From Fictibacillus nanhaiensis (lineage in GTDB: Bacteria > Bacillota > Bacilli > Bacillales > Fictibacillaceae), in contig NZ_JAHVJO010000003.1 in assembly GCF_019801215.1 (NCBI RefSeq), positions 310,001 through 374,000 on the forward strand: a DNA stretch of 64,000 bases, read 5' to 3'. Position 1 is the stretch's first letter. The number at the start of each line of letters is the position of its first letter. Below the pieces are notes generated by a model. That model was given only the letters and a program-made list of their open reading frames with translations. It had not been told where the DNA came from and ran no database searches. A program made the position numbers and the translations under genes. This document shows, piece by piece, positions 1 through 7,890 of this stretch.

Positions 1-623
1 TCATTACGTCCGATTACAACGAGAACATCTCCGTATGCAAGCTCTACGTCCGCAATTGGGGAAACCAGAATATCATCTCCACGTTTTATAGCAACAATAT
101 TACATCCAAAGCGTGCTCGAACGTCTAAATCAGTTAACGTTTGGTTGACTAGTTTATCTGTTACACCAATCTCAACAATGCTATGTTCCTGGGATAATTC
201 AATAAAATCTATAATCTTCTCTGAAGAAATAAGCTGAGCTACCCGAAGTGCCATATCACGTTCAGGGTGAATAATGCGATCAGCTCCTAGCTTTTCCAGT
301 ACTTTATGGTGGTAATCATTTTGAGCTTTCACCCAGACTTTACCTACGCCAGCTTCTTTTAGTAATAAGGTTGTTAAGATACTCGCTTGAATGTCTTCAC
401 CGATTGAGACGATTACATGGTTGAAGTTTCTGATCCCAAGCGACTTCATAACCTTTTCATCCGTAGAATTTGCCTGAACAGCTTGAGTTGCACTAGTAGC
501 AAACTCATTCACTTTTTCCATATCCTTGTCAATTGCCAGAACATCATAGCCCATTTTTGCAAATTCTCGGCAAATACTGCCTCCAAATCGTCCTAGACCA
601 ATAACGGCAAACTGTTTTTTCAT
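1..623 (-). CDS. ktrA: Ktr potassium uptake system regulatory subunit KtrA (partial, C-terminus outside window)
   Basis: Cytoplasmic RCK subunit that gates the KtrB potassium channel. My translation from ATG 623 begins MKKQFAVIGLGRFGGSIC, a Rossmann RCK_N fold with the GxGxxG nucleotide-binding loop. It continues with DKDMEKV, the conserved WVKAQNDYHHKVLEKLGADR stretch and a TrkA_C-like segment (about residues 135-207). It runs off the window after about 207 codons; B. subtilis KtrA is about 220 aa, so little is missing. The RBS AAGGGGAGA sits before the ATG. The ydaO/yuaA riboswitch upstream marks it as ktrA rather than ktrC; ktrB would be expected just beyond the window. KtrA itself also binds c-di-AMP in the known family, so control would act on both RNA and protein. 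Confidence 0.93.
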   Translation of the reverse strand, partial: MKKQFAVIGLGRFGGSICREFAKMGYDVLAIDKDMEKVNEFATSATQAVQANSTDEKVMKSLGIRNFNHVIVSIGEDIQASILTTLLLKEAGVGKVWVKAQNDYHHKVLEKLGADRIIHPERDMALRVAQLISSEKIIDFIELSQEHSIVEIGVTDKLVNQTLTDLDVRARFGCNIVAIKRGDDILVSPIADVELAYGDVLVVIGRN

Positions 624-710
624 AATTCTATTCTCCCCTTAAGCTCAATGAAGTTTTGCTTGGTGTTCTCTAGCCTTGCTGGTTAAGAGGCTAAAACTTC
701 GTGTGAAAAC

Positions 711-741
711 AAAAAAAGACCACACAAAAAAGCGGGTCTGG
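711..741 (-). terminator. Riboswitch-controlled terminator upstream of ktrA
   Basis: On the minus strand an AGACC...GGUCU hairpin is followed by seven U, directly after the riboswitch aptamer. It is the expected expression platform. Confidence 0.8.
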
Positions 742-744
742 TTA

Positions 745-930
745 TTCACCTTTTTGACCTCTCCAGTGACATGACGCTTACGGGGTTAGCTGTCGGATTA
801 GGGATTGGAGTATCCCTTTTTGCAAAAAGCAAAATTCACCCCAAAAGAATGGTTCCCCCGTTTTACGGCCTTCTTTAATAGAAGAAAAAGCTGTAAATTC
901 AGCGATCTAAAGCCTGCTAAATTTTGAATT
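745..930 (-). ncRNA. c-di-AMP riboswitch (ydaO/yuaA leader) of ktrA
   Basis: Read on the minus strand, the leader shows the conserved blocks of this class in order: AGAUCGCUGAAUUUACAGC, ACGGGGGAACCAUUCU, UGGGGUGAAU, AGGGAUACUCC, and CCGACAGCUAACCCCGUAAG. An intrinsic terminator follows (711-741), then the ktrA RBS. This is the off-switch arrangement known for ktrAB/yuaA: c-di-AMP binding favours termination and lowers K+ uptake. The boundaries are approximate. Confidence 0.93.
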
Positions 931-936
931 ACATAT

Positions 937-965
937 ACTGTAATCCTCCATGTTTTAATTGTCAA
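937..965 (-). promoter_or_regulatory. Sigma-A promoter of the ktrA leader
   Basis: On the minus strand, TTGACA (965-960), a 17-nt spacer, then TACAGT (942-937). Transcription would start just before the riboswitch 5' end near 930. Confidence 0.65.
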
Positions 966-992
966 TCCATTTTTAACATGTTAACAAATACT

Positions 993-1775
993 TTACATAT
1001 TTCCTGAAAATTGAAGTCCAATGACGATGAATCCAATCAGCCAAACGTATATAGCAAAGCCTTTAAGTGTCCCGGTCTGAAGCAGTTTGATCATCCATTT
1101 TACCGCGATATAACCGAACAGAGCAGATGCAACTGTCCCGACTAAAAGCGTGCTGTATGAGAGAGGTGGGGCCGTTCCAGTAAACAAGTCTTTTGACTGC
1201 AGTACAACTCCGCCCGCAATAGAGGGGATCGATAATAAAAAGGAAAAATATGCTGCGGTCTTTTTATCAATCTTACAGAACAGGGCAGCTGCAATCGTTA
1301 AACCTGATCTTGAAACCGCTGGCAGGATTGCCGCTCCTTGAAAGGTTCCAATCACTAGGGCGTCTCTGATTGTAATTTCTTCTACACCTTTATAACCATT
1401 GCGTTTGAAAGAATCTGCCCACCAAAGCAACAACCCTGTGATCAAAAATTCCCAGCCTACAGTAACCCCCGTTTTAGAGATCTCTTCAAAAAAATCCTTG
1501 AAAGCGAGGCCGATAATCGCAGTCGGAATCGTACCGACGATAAGAAGAATTCCCGTGCGGCTAAACGGCTTTTTCATAACAGACAATATCTCTTTTCCGT
1601 AAACGGTCATAACAGCTAGCAACGTGCCAATATGGAGCATACTATCGAGAAAAAGCCCCGCTTCTTCTAAATCAAATAACTGTCTGCCAAGCAGCAGATG
1701 GCCAGTCGAACTTACAGGCAGAAACTCAGTTAAGCCTTGTACGATCCCTAGAATAAGGGCTTCAAGCCAGTCCAT
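993..1775 (-). CDS. uppP: Undecaprenyl-diphosphatase UppP (BacA)
   Basis: Integral membrane enzyme that dephosphorylates undecaprenyl diphosphate to recycle the lipid carrier of peptidoglycan and teichoic acid synthesis; overproduction gives bacitracin resistance. The 260-aa protein has the two family signatures: GLTEFLPVSSTGH at residues 14-26 (catalytic Glu17, His26) and LPAVSRSG at 151-158 (Arg156). Several hydrophobic helices surround them, ending near residue 256. Length is slightly below the family's usual 265-280. The RBS AGAGGGGGA precedes ATG 1775. It is transcribed ahead of ktrA, which has its own promoter at 937-965. I see no terminator between them. Confidence 0.96.
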   Translation of the reverse strand: MDWLEALILGIVQGLTEFLPVSSTGHLLLGRQLFDLEEAGLFLDSMLHIGTLLAVMTVYGKEILSVMKKPFSRTGILLIVGTIPTAIIGLAFKDFFEEISKTGVTVGWEFLITGLLLWWADSFKRNGYKGVEEITIRDALVIGTFQGAAILPAVSRSGLTIAAALFCKIDKKTAAYFSFLLSIPSIAGGVVLQSKDLFTGTAPPLSYSTLLVGTVASALFGYIAVKWMIKLLQTGTLKGFAIYVWLIGFIVIGLQFSGNM

Positions 1776-1881
1776 AAAAAAATCCCCCTCTATTAGATTG
1801 TCTCGTACAACCTATTCATAAGGGGAATTTTGTATACCTTTTGTTTTTTGATAAGCGTCTAAATACCTTAGAGAGATTACA

Positions 1882-3384
1882 CTAGAGGACGCCTGAAAAA
1901 AGACGGGCAAATGACTCTTTCGTCCTTTCCCAAAGACCTCTTTTATAGAATTCAACAGGACGCAATTTTGCAGATTCTTCAATATCTTCTTTATATTGTT
2001 CTACAAGATCATTTACAGAAGATGTGTTCAATAAGAATACATTCACTTCAAAGTTTAAATGGAAACTTCTCATGTCCATGTTAGCCGTTCCAATTGATGC
2101 TGTATCTCCATCAACAATAATGACTTTTTGGTGCATAAACCCTTTTTTATAAGAATAGATTTCAATGCCTGAGCGAAGCAGCTCAGGGAAATAAGAACGT
2201 GTTGCATATTGGGTTAAGAACCCGTCGTTGATCTCTGGTACCATCAAGCGGACTTGCACACCTTTTTTGGCAGCTACTCTCATGGCCGTTCGGATGGCCT
2301 CATTTGGAACAAAGTATGGCGTCGCAATCCAAATTGATTTTTCCGCACAAGAGATCAATGAATAATACAAATCACTCATAATCCCAGATTGCGTATCAGG
2401 TCCACTCGCCACCACATGAACGGTTCCGTCTCCATTACTTGCTATCGGTGTCGTTAAATGTGGATCTTCTAGCAAGTCCTCTCCACAAACATACTCCCAG
2501 TCCAAAAGAAAGATCGCATGCAAAACTTGAACCGCTTCACCCAGCATAACTAAATGAGTGTCCCGCCAAAAGCCGATTTCCGGGTCTTCTCCTAGATATT
2601 CAACACCCACATTCAAACCGCCGACAAATCCAATCTTGCCGTCAATTACAATAATTTTCCTATGGTTTCTAAAATTTAGTTTTTGGTTAAAGAATCCATA
2701 TCTCACCGGCAGGAACGCTTCAACTAATATCCCGGCCTTCTTCATCCGATCGATATCATGCTGCTGCAAAGAAAGACTTCCTATCCCATCGAACAAAAAT
2801 CTTACCTTCACACCTTCTGACGCTTTTTGAATGAGAATGTCGATAATTTCTTTGCCTAGCCGATCTGAGCGAAAGATATAATATTGGATGTGTATATATT
2901 CTTTTGCTGCCTGTAATTGTTTGATGATCTCTGGAAATGTCTCATTTCCGTTCTTTAAAATTTTAGTTGATGTAAACCGGTTTATTCGAGTGAGAGTAAT
3001 ATGATGGGCATGCTTCGCAAAACATACTTGATGCCTGTTCAAATCGCTAAAATCGGGTTTTTCATCCTGTTTGGATACCCGGATCCATTCATCCCTGTCG
3101 TTTTTACGCTTCGATTTAAACAAATGGCCTTTCAAGTACAGCTGACCTGAATACAGATAAAACATATAGCCTATAAAAGGAAATAAGATTAAAACATAAA
3201 TCCATAAAAGCGTATGCTGTGCTGTTCGATTTTCCAGCATTAAAGAATAAATCGTATATAAAATAACCGCAACATACAGGAGCCCAAATGCTGTTTTAAT
3301 AATTACATATCCATCTGCAATGAAAACGATGTATAGTGAGATCAGTAATAATAAAGTGAGAAAAAATTCCCAGATACGTTTCAT
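1882..3384 (-). CDS. cls: Cardiolipin synthase (two-domain phospholipase D type)
   Basis: Membrane enzyme condensing two phosphatidylglycerols into cardiolipin and glycerol. The 500-aa protein has two N-terminal membrane helices (about 5-24 and 30-50, plus a hydrophobic stretch at 58-78). Two PLD catalytic HKD motifs follow: H241-K243-D248 and H418-K420-D425, each followed by the usual G-G or N-x-D context. Length and architecture match B. subtilis ClsA/YwnE-type enzymes. I chose ATG 3384 because AAGGAG lies 7 nt before it; a start 21 nt further upstream would place that RBS inside the gene. Monocistronic as far as seen; the upstream 430 bp hold a repeat array. Confidence 0.95.
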   Translation of the reverse strand: MKRIWEFFLTLLLLISLYIVFIADGYVIIKTAFGLLYVAVILYTIYSLMLENRTAQHTLLWIYVLILFPFIGYMFYLYSGQLYLKGHLFKSKRKNDRDEWIRVSKQDEKPDFSDLNRHQVCFAKHAHHITLTRINRFTSTKILKNGNETFPEIIKQLQAAKEYIHIQYYIFRSDRLGKEIIDILIQKASEGVKVRFLFDGIGSLSLQQHDIDRMKKAGILVEAFLPVRYGFFNQKLNFRNHRKIIVIDGKIGFVGGLNVGVEYLGEDPEIGFWRDTHLVMLGEAVQVLHAIFLLDWEYVCGEDLLEDPHLTTPIASNGDGTVHVVASGPDTQSGIMSDLYYSLISCAEKSIWIATPYFVPNEAIRTAMRVAAKKGVQVRLMVPEINDGFLTQYATRSYFPELLRSGIEIYSYKKGFMHQKVIIVDGDTASIGTANMDMRSFHLNFEVNVFLLNTSSVNDLVEQYKEDIEESAKLRPVEFYKRGLWERTKESFARLFSGVL

Positions 3385-3633
3385 GCCATAGCTCCTTTTT
3401 CTCAATCTGTTTTATTCTCTTCTTTATTCCCTTCCACTTGCAATTAAAACAAGCGTACCTCTCTTTTTATACCATTTTTGCTTACTATTTGCAGTATCCA
3501 TACATGTTATGAACGCAAAATCTCAAAGTAATGACACTTAAGGTATTTTTCCTCTATAAGGTAACGTTTCGATGAGTCGAAACAAGGACCCTTTTATACA
3601 TGAGGGGGTATTCTGAATTGAATTCATATGTGC

Positions 3634-3738
3634 AATCCACAAAATTCGGGCTCCAATCCAGAAGTTTTAGGCTTGAATCCAAAAATTTTAAGCCTCAATC
3701 CACGAGTTTTTATTATTTATCCACGAGTCGACATTTTT
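3634..3738. repeat. Intergenic array of five 21-bp imperfect repeats (A/T-ATCCA core)
   Basis: The region 3385-3813 between cls and spoIIP has no convincing gene. The hexamer AATCCA (TATCCA in the last) recurs at 3634, 3655, 3676, 3697 and 3718, exactly 21 bp apart. It is usually followed by CGAGTTTT-like sequence, and the remaining positions vary. 21 bp equals two helical turns and also seven codons: in one frame the array reads as heptads such as LQSRSFR, LESKNFK and PQSTSFY. No RBS precedes that frame, and it runs antisense into spoIIP. A related array lies at 59790. Confidence 0.75.
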
Positions 3739-3773
3739 CGACAAGCCCAATCAGGAGGATACCCTCATTACAA

Positions 3774-3806
3774 AAGACTCCAGAGGGGATAACCCTTCTG
3801 GAGCCA
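3774..3806 (-). terminator. Terminator of spoIIP
   Basis: Minus-strand hairpin CTCCAGA...TCTGGAG followed by UCUUUUG, just downstream of the spoIIP stop. Confidence 0.7.
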
Positions 3807-3813
3807 GTCTCGT

Positions 3814-4968
3814 TTACTCAGCATTCACATCTTTTTGCTTCCAATAGTATTCTGCAACGGCTTCTGCAACCGCTTCTGCACTTCTGTAGAGCTCATCCAT
3901 ATTATTATCGACTCCACCAAACTCAATTAAGATGGCATTTTCAGATAAATCCTGGTTGTAAACACCATTCGTGCCTTCCGATTTATTCTTTCCGATGACT
4001 GCCCTGCTTAAGCTTGGGTATTTTTTGTTTAGGATATTATGAATTTCTTGTGCCATAATCTGGTTTTTTTCAAAGCTGGGATTGCCTTTACCGATGACAA
4101 ACAGTACTTTAGCATAGGATTTTCCATTTATCGTAGCCGTTGTCGTTTTTCTTCGGGAGGAGTCTCGGTGGAGGTCAAAGATTAATTGCAGATCAGTATT
4201 GCTTGCCAGAGCACTCTGCACTAATGTTCTCGACATCGGATAGCTCTTACGGTAGTCCGCATTATTCTTTCTTAATAATGCCGTCATATCTGTCATGTCT
4301 ACGGAAGCACCGATTCCTCTTGATTCAAGTTCTTCACCTAGCTTTTTCCCTACCATCGTGATATTCACTTTGGAGTGGATGGCATGATCCGGATTCGTTA
4401 CACCTTTCAAGTGGGGTAAGAACGATTCCCAGCTGTGAGAATGATAAATATAGGCTACTTTTTTCCCGCCAGTTGTTTGACCTGGTGGATTTTGCGGTTC
4501 GGAAGGTTCTGGATCCTCGAGCCTTTCAATATCCTGTACTTCTGCATCTTCACCGCTCAATAGCAATTCCATCGGTGGCGGTGATTCGTAACCGATGTTC
4601 GTGTAATCGGTACCTTCTCCGGCAACGATGATTGTTGAATCATAAAGAGCGAATCCAGGTAATTCATTGCCTAGTAAGCTGCGGATGTCCCCAGGTTTAA
4701 TGCTTGTTGTCAGCTCTAGCAATATGCTTGATAGCGCTGGCGGTTCACTCTCCTTTGGAAGCTCTTGAGTAAAATAGCGGTTTTCCCAGCCTATAAAATA
4801 GACGAGTGCTTCTCCTGAAAACTCCGTTAACCACTTGTGCATGGTCGAAGAACTCAACCTGTATTTATGCTCGAAAGATGTGATGAAACTCGTGGCAATC
4901 ACGATAAACAGCATGGCTCCTGCTAATAAGATGGGCAAACGTTTCATATTTACTTGCGGGGTTAGCAT
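3814..4968 (-). CDS. spoIIP: Stage II sporulation protein P
   Basis: Peptidoglycan amidase/endopeptidase of the SpoIID-SpoIIM-SpoIIP engulfment machine, made in the mother cell under sigma-E in known sporeformers. The 384-aa protein has an N-terminal membrane anchor (about residues 11-31), a variable acidic/proline linker (about 138-168), then the amidase domain: YIYHSHSWESF with His176, His178 and Glu181, DLHRDS with His267, and ILIEFGG with Glu349, which together look like the metal/catalytic set. Length is close to B. subtilis SpoIIP (about 400). GGAGG lies 7 nt before ATG 4968. The gpr protease gene that precedes spoIIP in B. subtilis is not adjacent here. Confidence 0.95.
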   Translation of the reverse strand: MLTPQVNMKRLPILLAGAMLFIVIATSFITSFEHKYRLSSSTMHKWLTEFSGEALVYFIGWENRYFTQELPKESEPPALSSILLELTTSIKPGDIRSLLGNELPGFALYDSTIIVAGEGTDYTNIGYESPPPMELLLSGEDAEVQDIERLEDPEPSEPQNPPGQTTGGKKVAYIYHSHSWESFLPHLKGVTNPDHAIHSKVNITMVGKKLGEELESRGIGASVDMTDMTALLRKNNADYRKSYPMSRTLVQSALASNTDLQLIFDLHRDSSRRKTTTATINGKSYAKVLFVIGKGNPSFEKNQIMAQEIHNILNKKYPSLSRAVIGKNKSEGTNGVYNQDLSENAILIEFGGVDNNMDELYRSAEAVAEAVAEYYWKQKDVNAE

Positions 4969-5091
4969 ATCTCGTCCTCCACTTCATAAATCGTTTCTAT
5001 CACATCCTATGCAGGTGCAAAATCAAATAGAATAAAATCTATGAAAAAATAATAGAGGCGCTTATGGTTGATCCTACTCCTCTGATAAAAG

Positions 5092-5119
5092 CAAAAAACC
5101 AGCTAAAATCAGCTGGTCT
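5092..5119 (-). terminator. Terminator of the marR-type gene
   Basis: Minus-strand ACCAGCTGATTTTAGCTGGT hairpin followed by a T-run; its 5' arm overlaps the last codons and the TGA stop of the regulator. Confidence 0.75.
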
Positions 5120-5573
5120 TTGTTGAAATCATGTAACTTTCTTCTGTTGGGTTTCCATTGGCTAGCTTTTCATAAATATTAATAAACATGCCTAATTCTT
5201 CTGGAGACAAATGGTTGAGATAGTTGCTGATAGAGTCCACTCTCTCATTTTCTGCTTCTCGTAAAACTTCATTTCCTTCTTCAGTAATTTCAAGGTATAC
5301 GATTCGCCTGTCGAGGTCACTTCGATATCGTTGTACAAACCCTCGTTTAAACAAACGATCCGCTCCGACAGTAATAGCACTTGGCTTAACACCCATATAT
5401 TCAGCTAATTTTGATACGGTCCATTTATTTCTTACACATAACGTTTTTAAAAGTACAAATTGTGTTTTCGTTAACTCTTTTTCAATCGCAATATCTGGGT
5501 GTAACCGTTTTGACACGATGTAATGTACTCTTTCCAATCTCTCAACATAGGATTTCAAATCCTTATTCCCCAT
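5109..5573 (-). CDS. MarR family transcriptional regulator
   Basis: Small dimeric winged-helix DNA-binding protein, 154 aa. The wHTH spans about residues 40-105: KLAEYMGVKPSAITVGADRL is the recognition helix region and RSDLDRRIVYLEITEEG the wing with the conserved DxRxxxxxLT-like motif. Long helices at either end form the dimer interface. I start it at ATG 5573 because GGAGG lies 8 nt upstream; the frame is open 54 nt further but without an RBS. It is divergent from the ArsR/MFS pair, so control of that efflux pair is plausible but unproven. MarR proteins usually sense small phenolic or oxidising compounds; the ligand cannot be read from sequence. Confidence 0.88.
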   Translation of the reverse strand: MGNKDLKSYVERLERVHYIVSKRLHPDIAIEKELTKTQFVLLKTLCVRNKWTVSKLAEYMGVKPSAITVGADRLFKRGFVQRYRSDLDRRIVYLEITEEGNEVLREAENERVDSISNYLNHLSPEELGMFINIYEKLANGNPTEESYMISTKTS

Positions 5574-5652
5574 ACTGTGAACCTCCAACCTAGTTGTAAT
5601 GTCGAGCCTTATACTAACATTATACAAGAATTTTCATAACATTTGAACTATT

Positions 5653-5706
5653 TTTTACAAATAATATGTAAAACGATTGACAAATGGTATATATTAACAG
5701 TATTAT
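5653..5706 (+). promoter_or_regulatory. Promoter and inverted-repeat operator of the ArsR/MFS operon
   Basis: TTGACA (5677-5682), an 18-nt spacer and TATTAT (5701-5706) form a good sigma-A promoter, with AAGGAG further down before ATG 5745. Just upstream lies a perfect 7-bp inverted repeat, TTTTACA-N7-TGTAAAA (5653-5673), a likely binding site for the flanking ArsR- or MarR-type regulator. Confidence 0.6.
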
Positions 5707-5744
5707 GCATTTAAATAAATTTGAACGTTTAAGGAGTTTTAAAC

Positions 5745-6341
5745 ATGCAGGAAATTTATTATATTAGGGAAATTGAACAGTTGAAGGTTATCAGTGATCC
5801 GCTTCGCATTAAAATTATGTGGGAGCTCATAGATGAGGCCAAGACTGGCAAGATGTTAGCAGATATTTTAGAGGTCCCAGCCCCTAAAATTCATTACCAC
5901 CTAAAAGAGATGGAACGTGTACGTTTATTGACGGTTGAAAGAACGGAAGAAAAAAACGGAATTATACAAAAGTTCTACAGACCTGTTGCAAAGTCTTTTT
6001 CGATTGAAGAAATTCTTCCTGATCAGCGTCACGCTGTCAAAGATGAATTATCAGATGCATTAAAGGAAAACATTCTCGTGTCATTAGATAAAACAAAATC
6101 GATGATTCGGAAGTTAGATCCTGAAGTTCTAAGCCATACAGATTCACCCCTGAAATTTGGTTACAGTCATCTGAAATTGTCACCTGAGCAGCTGAAACAG
6201 CTTCATGAGATGTCAAAAGAAATTTCCGAACTGATCTCTGAGTTCAAAAAAAACGAAACGGAAGACGGTGAAATGTATCACTACCTCATGCTTTCGTTTC
6301 CGTTAAAAGAAACGCCATATCCAGAAGAGGGGATGGATTGA
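5745..6341 (+). CDS. ArsR-type winged-helix transcriptional regulator
   Basis: 198-aa regulator. The N-terminal 90 residues are a wHTH: LKVISDPLRIKIMWEL is the classic ArsR first helix, followed by ADILEVPAPKIHYHLKEMERVRLL as recognition helix. The remaining 100 residues are charged and helical, with no cysteine metal site visible, so it more likely senses an organic ligand or acts through dimerisation. Its stop TGA lies one base before the ATG of the MFS exporter, so the two are almost certainly co-translated, and it probably controls that pump. RBS AAGGAG before ATG 5745. Confidence 0.85.
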   Translation: MQEIYYIREIEQLKVISDPLRIKIMWELIDEAKTGKMLADILEVPAPKIHYHLKEMERVRLLTVERTEEKNGIIQKFYRPVAKSFSIEEILPDQRHAVKDELSDALKENILVSLDKTKSMIRKLDPEVLSHTDSPLKFGYSHLKLSPEQLKQLHEMSKEISELISEFKKNETEDGEMYHYLMLSFPLKETPYPEEGMD

Positions 6342-6342
6342 G

Positions 6343-7593
6343 ATGACACAAGTATCCGCAATAAGTGAACAATCTGTAAAAATGGTGTCTCTTTTTAAAC
6401 AGCGGTCTTTTCTATTCATCTGGGCAATCACGATATGTTCTTCCTTTTCCATCGCAATCTTTCAATTTTCCCAAAGCTGGTACGTTGTTAAAACACTCGA
6501 CAAAGAAGCTTCGTTAGGGATTGTTTTTATTGCAGCAAATGTTCCGAGAATCTTATTTATGGCAGTCGGCGGCGTCCTAGCAGACCGAATGAGCCGGACA
6601 AAAATCTTATACATCTCCAACTTTTTAAGAACGCTCTTACTTTGCGGTCTGCTCGTACTGCTTGCAACAGGACATCTGTCTCTTCTATCCTTAATTATTT
6701 TCGGCTTGTTTTTCGGAGCATTAGATGCATTTGTTTGGCCAGCAAACGGCTCATTATTGCCAAACATCGTCGATGATTCTCAGTTAACACGTGCTAATTC
6801 GGTGATTCAAACCACACAGCAAAGCTCACTCATACTAGGTCCGATGATCGGTGGACTGCTTGTTGCCAGCAGTGGCGGGTATTTGCTTTCATTTGGAGTA
6901 CCAGCTGTTATGTTGTTCCTTTCAGCGATACTCGCTTTTTTATTGAACGTGCCTGCTTCTGACACTTCAACTCACAAGAAACCAGGAATGTGGCAATCCA
7001 TCAAAGAAGGCTTGGATGTCGTGAAACAATCTTCATTTTTAAAAGCGCTTTTCTTAAGTACGATCTTCTTAAACGTTTTTGTTATTGGACCTTTGATGAT
7101 GGGGCTGCCAATCTTCGTCAAAAACGTTTTGAACGGTAATGCCCTCGACTTTAGTTTTATTGAAGGATCGATGGCAGCAGGCATGCTCGTAAGTTCGGTT
7201 ATCATCGGGATATTAAACATCAAACGAAGACGAGGACTAATGGTTACATCCTCCCTGTTTACAATGAACATTTTCTTTTTTCTCTTTAGTCAAAGTTCCA
7301 CATTATATGTATGTATGCTTACGATATTTTTTATTGGCGTAACATTTCCAGCCACGAACATTCCGCTTATCTCCGCGGTTCAATCTTCCGTTGATAAAAA
7401 GATAATGGGCAGATTGATGGGACTTTTGACTATGGCAAGTATGGGACTCGCACCTCTTTCCCTTGCCGCAACATCCATACTGATTTCCTATGGCCTCACG
7501 ATTGATAAAATAATGGCTGGTGGAGCCCTTTGTTTAATCGTTGTAAACCTTTTAATTATGTGGAAGTTACCCGCTCTAAGAAAAATGGAATAG
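6343..7593 (+). CDS. MFS transporter (drug/macrolide efflux type, DHA3-like)
   Basis: 416-aa integral membrane protein with about 12 hydrophobic helices. The loop between TM2 and TM3 reads GGVLADRMSRTKIL, the MFS motif A (GxLaDRxGrkxxl). NSVIQTTQQSSLILGPMIGG in TM5 resembles motif C of drug/H+ antiporters. It resembles the MefA/YfiS group of exporters. It follows the ArsR-type gene by one base, with AGAGGGG as RBS inside the end of that gene, which suggests regulated efflux of a toxic compound. Substrate unknown. Confidence 0.88.
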   Translation: MTQVSAISEQSVKMVSLFKQRSFLFIWAITICSSFSIAIFQFSQSWYVVKTLDKEASLGIVFIAANVPRILFMAVGGVLADRMSRTKILYISNFLRTLLLCGLLVLLATGHLSLLSLIIFGLFFGALDAFVWPANGSLLPNIVDDSQLTRANSVIQTTQQSSLILGPMIGGLLVASSGGYLLSFGVPAVMLFLSAILAFLLNVPASDTSTHKKPGMWQSIKEGLDVVKQSSFLKALFLSTIFLNVFVIGPLMMGLPIFVKNVLNGNALDFSFIEGSMAAGMLVSSVIIGILNIKRRRGLMVTSSLFTMNIFFFLFSQSSTLYVCMLTIFFIGVTFPATNIPLISAVQSSVDKKIMGRLMGLLTMASMGLAPLSLAATSILISYGLTIDKIMAGGALCLIVVNLLIMWKLPALRKME

Positions 7594-7621
7594 AATGAGG
7601 GAAATAGGTGAAAGACATAAA

Positions 7622-7668
7622 AAGGGCTGGCTTCTTAAGATGCAAAATCACCTCTTGAAGCCAGCTTA
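7622..7668 (-). terminator. Minus-strand intrinsic terminator
   Basis: AAGCTGGCTTC...GAAGCCAGCC hairpin followed by CTTTTTATG on the minus strand. It points away from the MFS gene, so it must end something transcribed leftward from 7669-7880. Confidence 0.6.
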
Positions 7669-7710
7669 TGCAGACAAGGAATTGACTCAATAATAGTAAA
7701 AAACAAAAAA

Positions 7711-7830
7711 TTACATGAATGCCCATGGCACTTGTCCATACCATTTGATACCAGAGTACATATAGTAGGATTGTGAGATATTAATCTCTCCTGTTGGCAC
7801 CAGCCAGCAGAGCAATTCCCTACCCCCCAT
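7711..7830 (-). CDS. Possible 39-aa small protein or gene remnant
   Basis: ATG 7830 opens a 39-codon frame ending at TAA 7711. It is rich in aromatics: it contains PTGEINISQSYYMYSG and ends IKWYGQVPWAFM. The frame is open a further dozen codons upstream without a start. The RBS is weak (GATGAAGAA). It lies between a hairpin at 7858-7890 and a minus-strand terminator at 7622-7668, which suggests an independent leftward transcript. I recognise no family; it could equally be the tail of a decayed gene. The rest of the 7594-7878 gap shows nothing else. Confidence 0.25.
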   Translation of the reverse strand: MGGRELLCWLVPTGEINISQSYYMYSGIKWYGQVPWAFM

Positions 7831-7857
7831 TTCTTCATCATGCGTTCGGTTTTCTTT

Positions 7858-7890
7858 ACCATAATCCTATTTTTGGGATTATGGTTTTTT
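7858..7890 (+). terminator. Hairpin with plus-strand T-run
   Basis: CCATAATCC...GGATTATGG hairpin followed by seven T on the plus strand. It also coincides with the stop of the leftward gene ending at 7879, where the minus strand lacks a U-run. Confidence 0.5.

Noticed and set aside
1150-1821. Plus-strand frames inside uppP
   Set aside because: Antisense shadows of a clear gene.
3600-3998. Plus-strand ORF of 132 aa through the 21-bp array and into spoIIP
   Set aside because: No RBS, it runs through the spoIIP terminator and then antisense to spoIIP. Its regular heptads are a by-product of the 21-bp period unless expression is shown.
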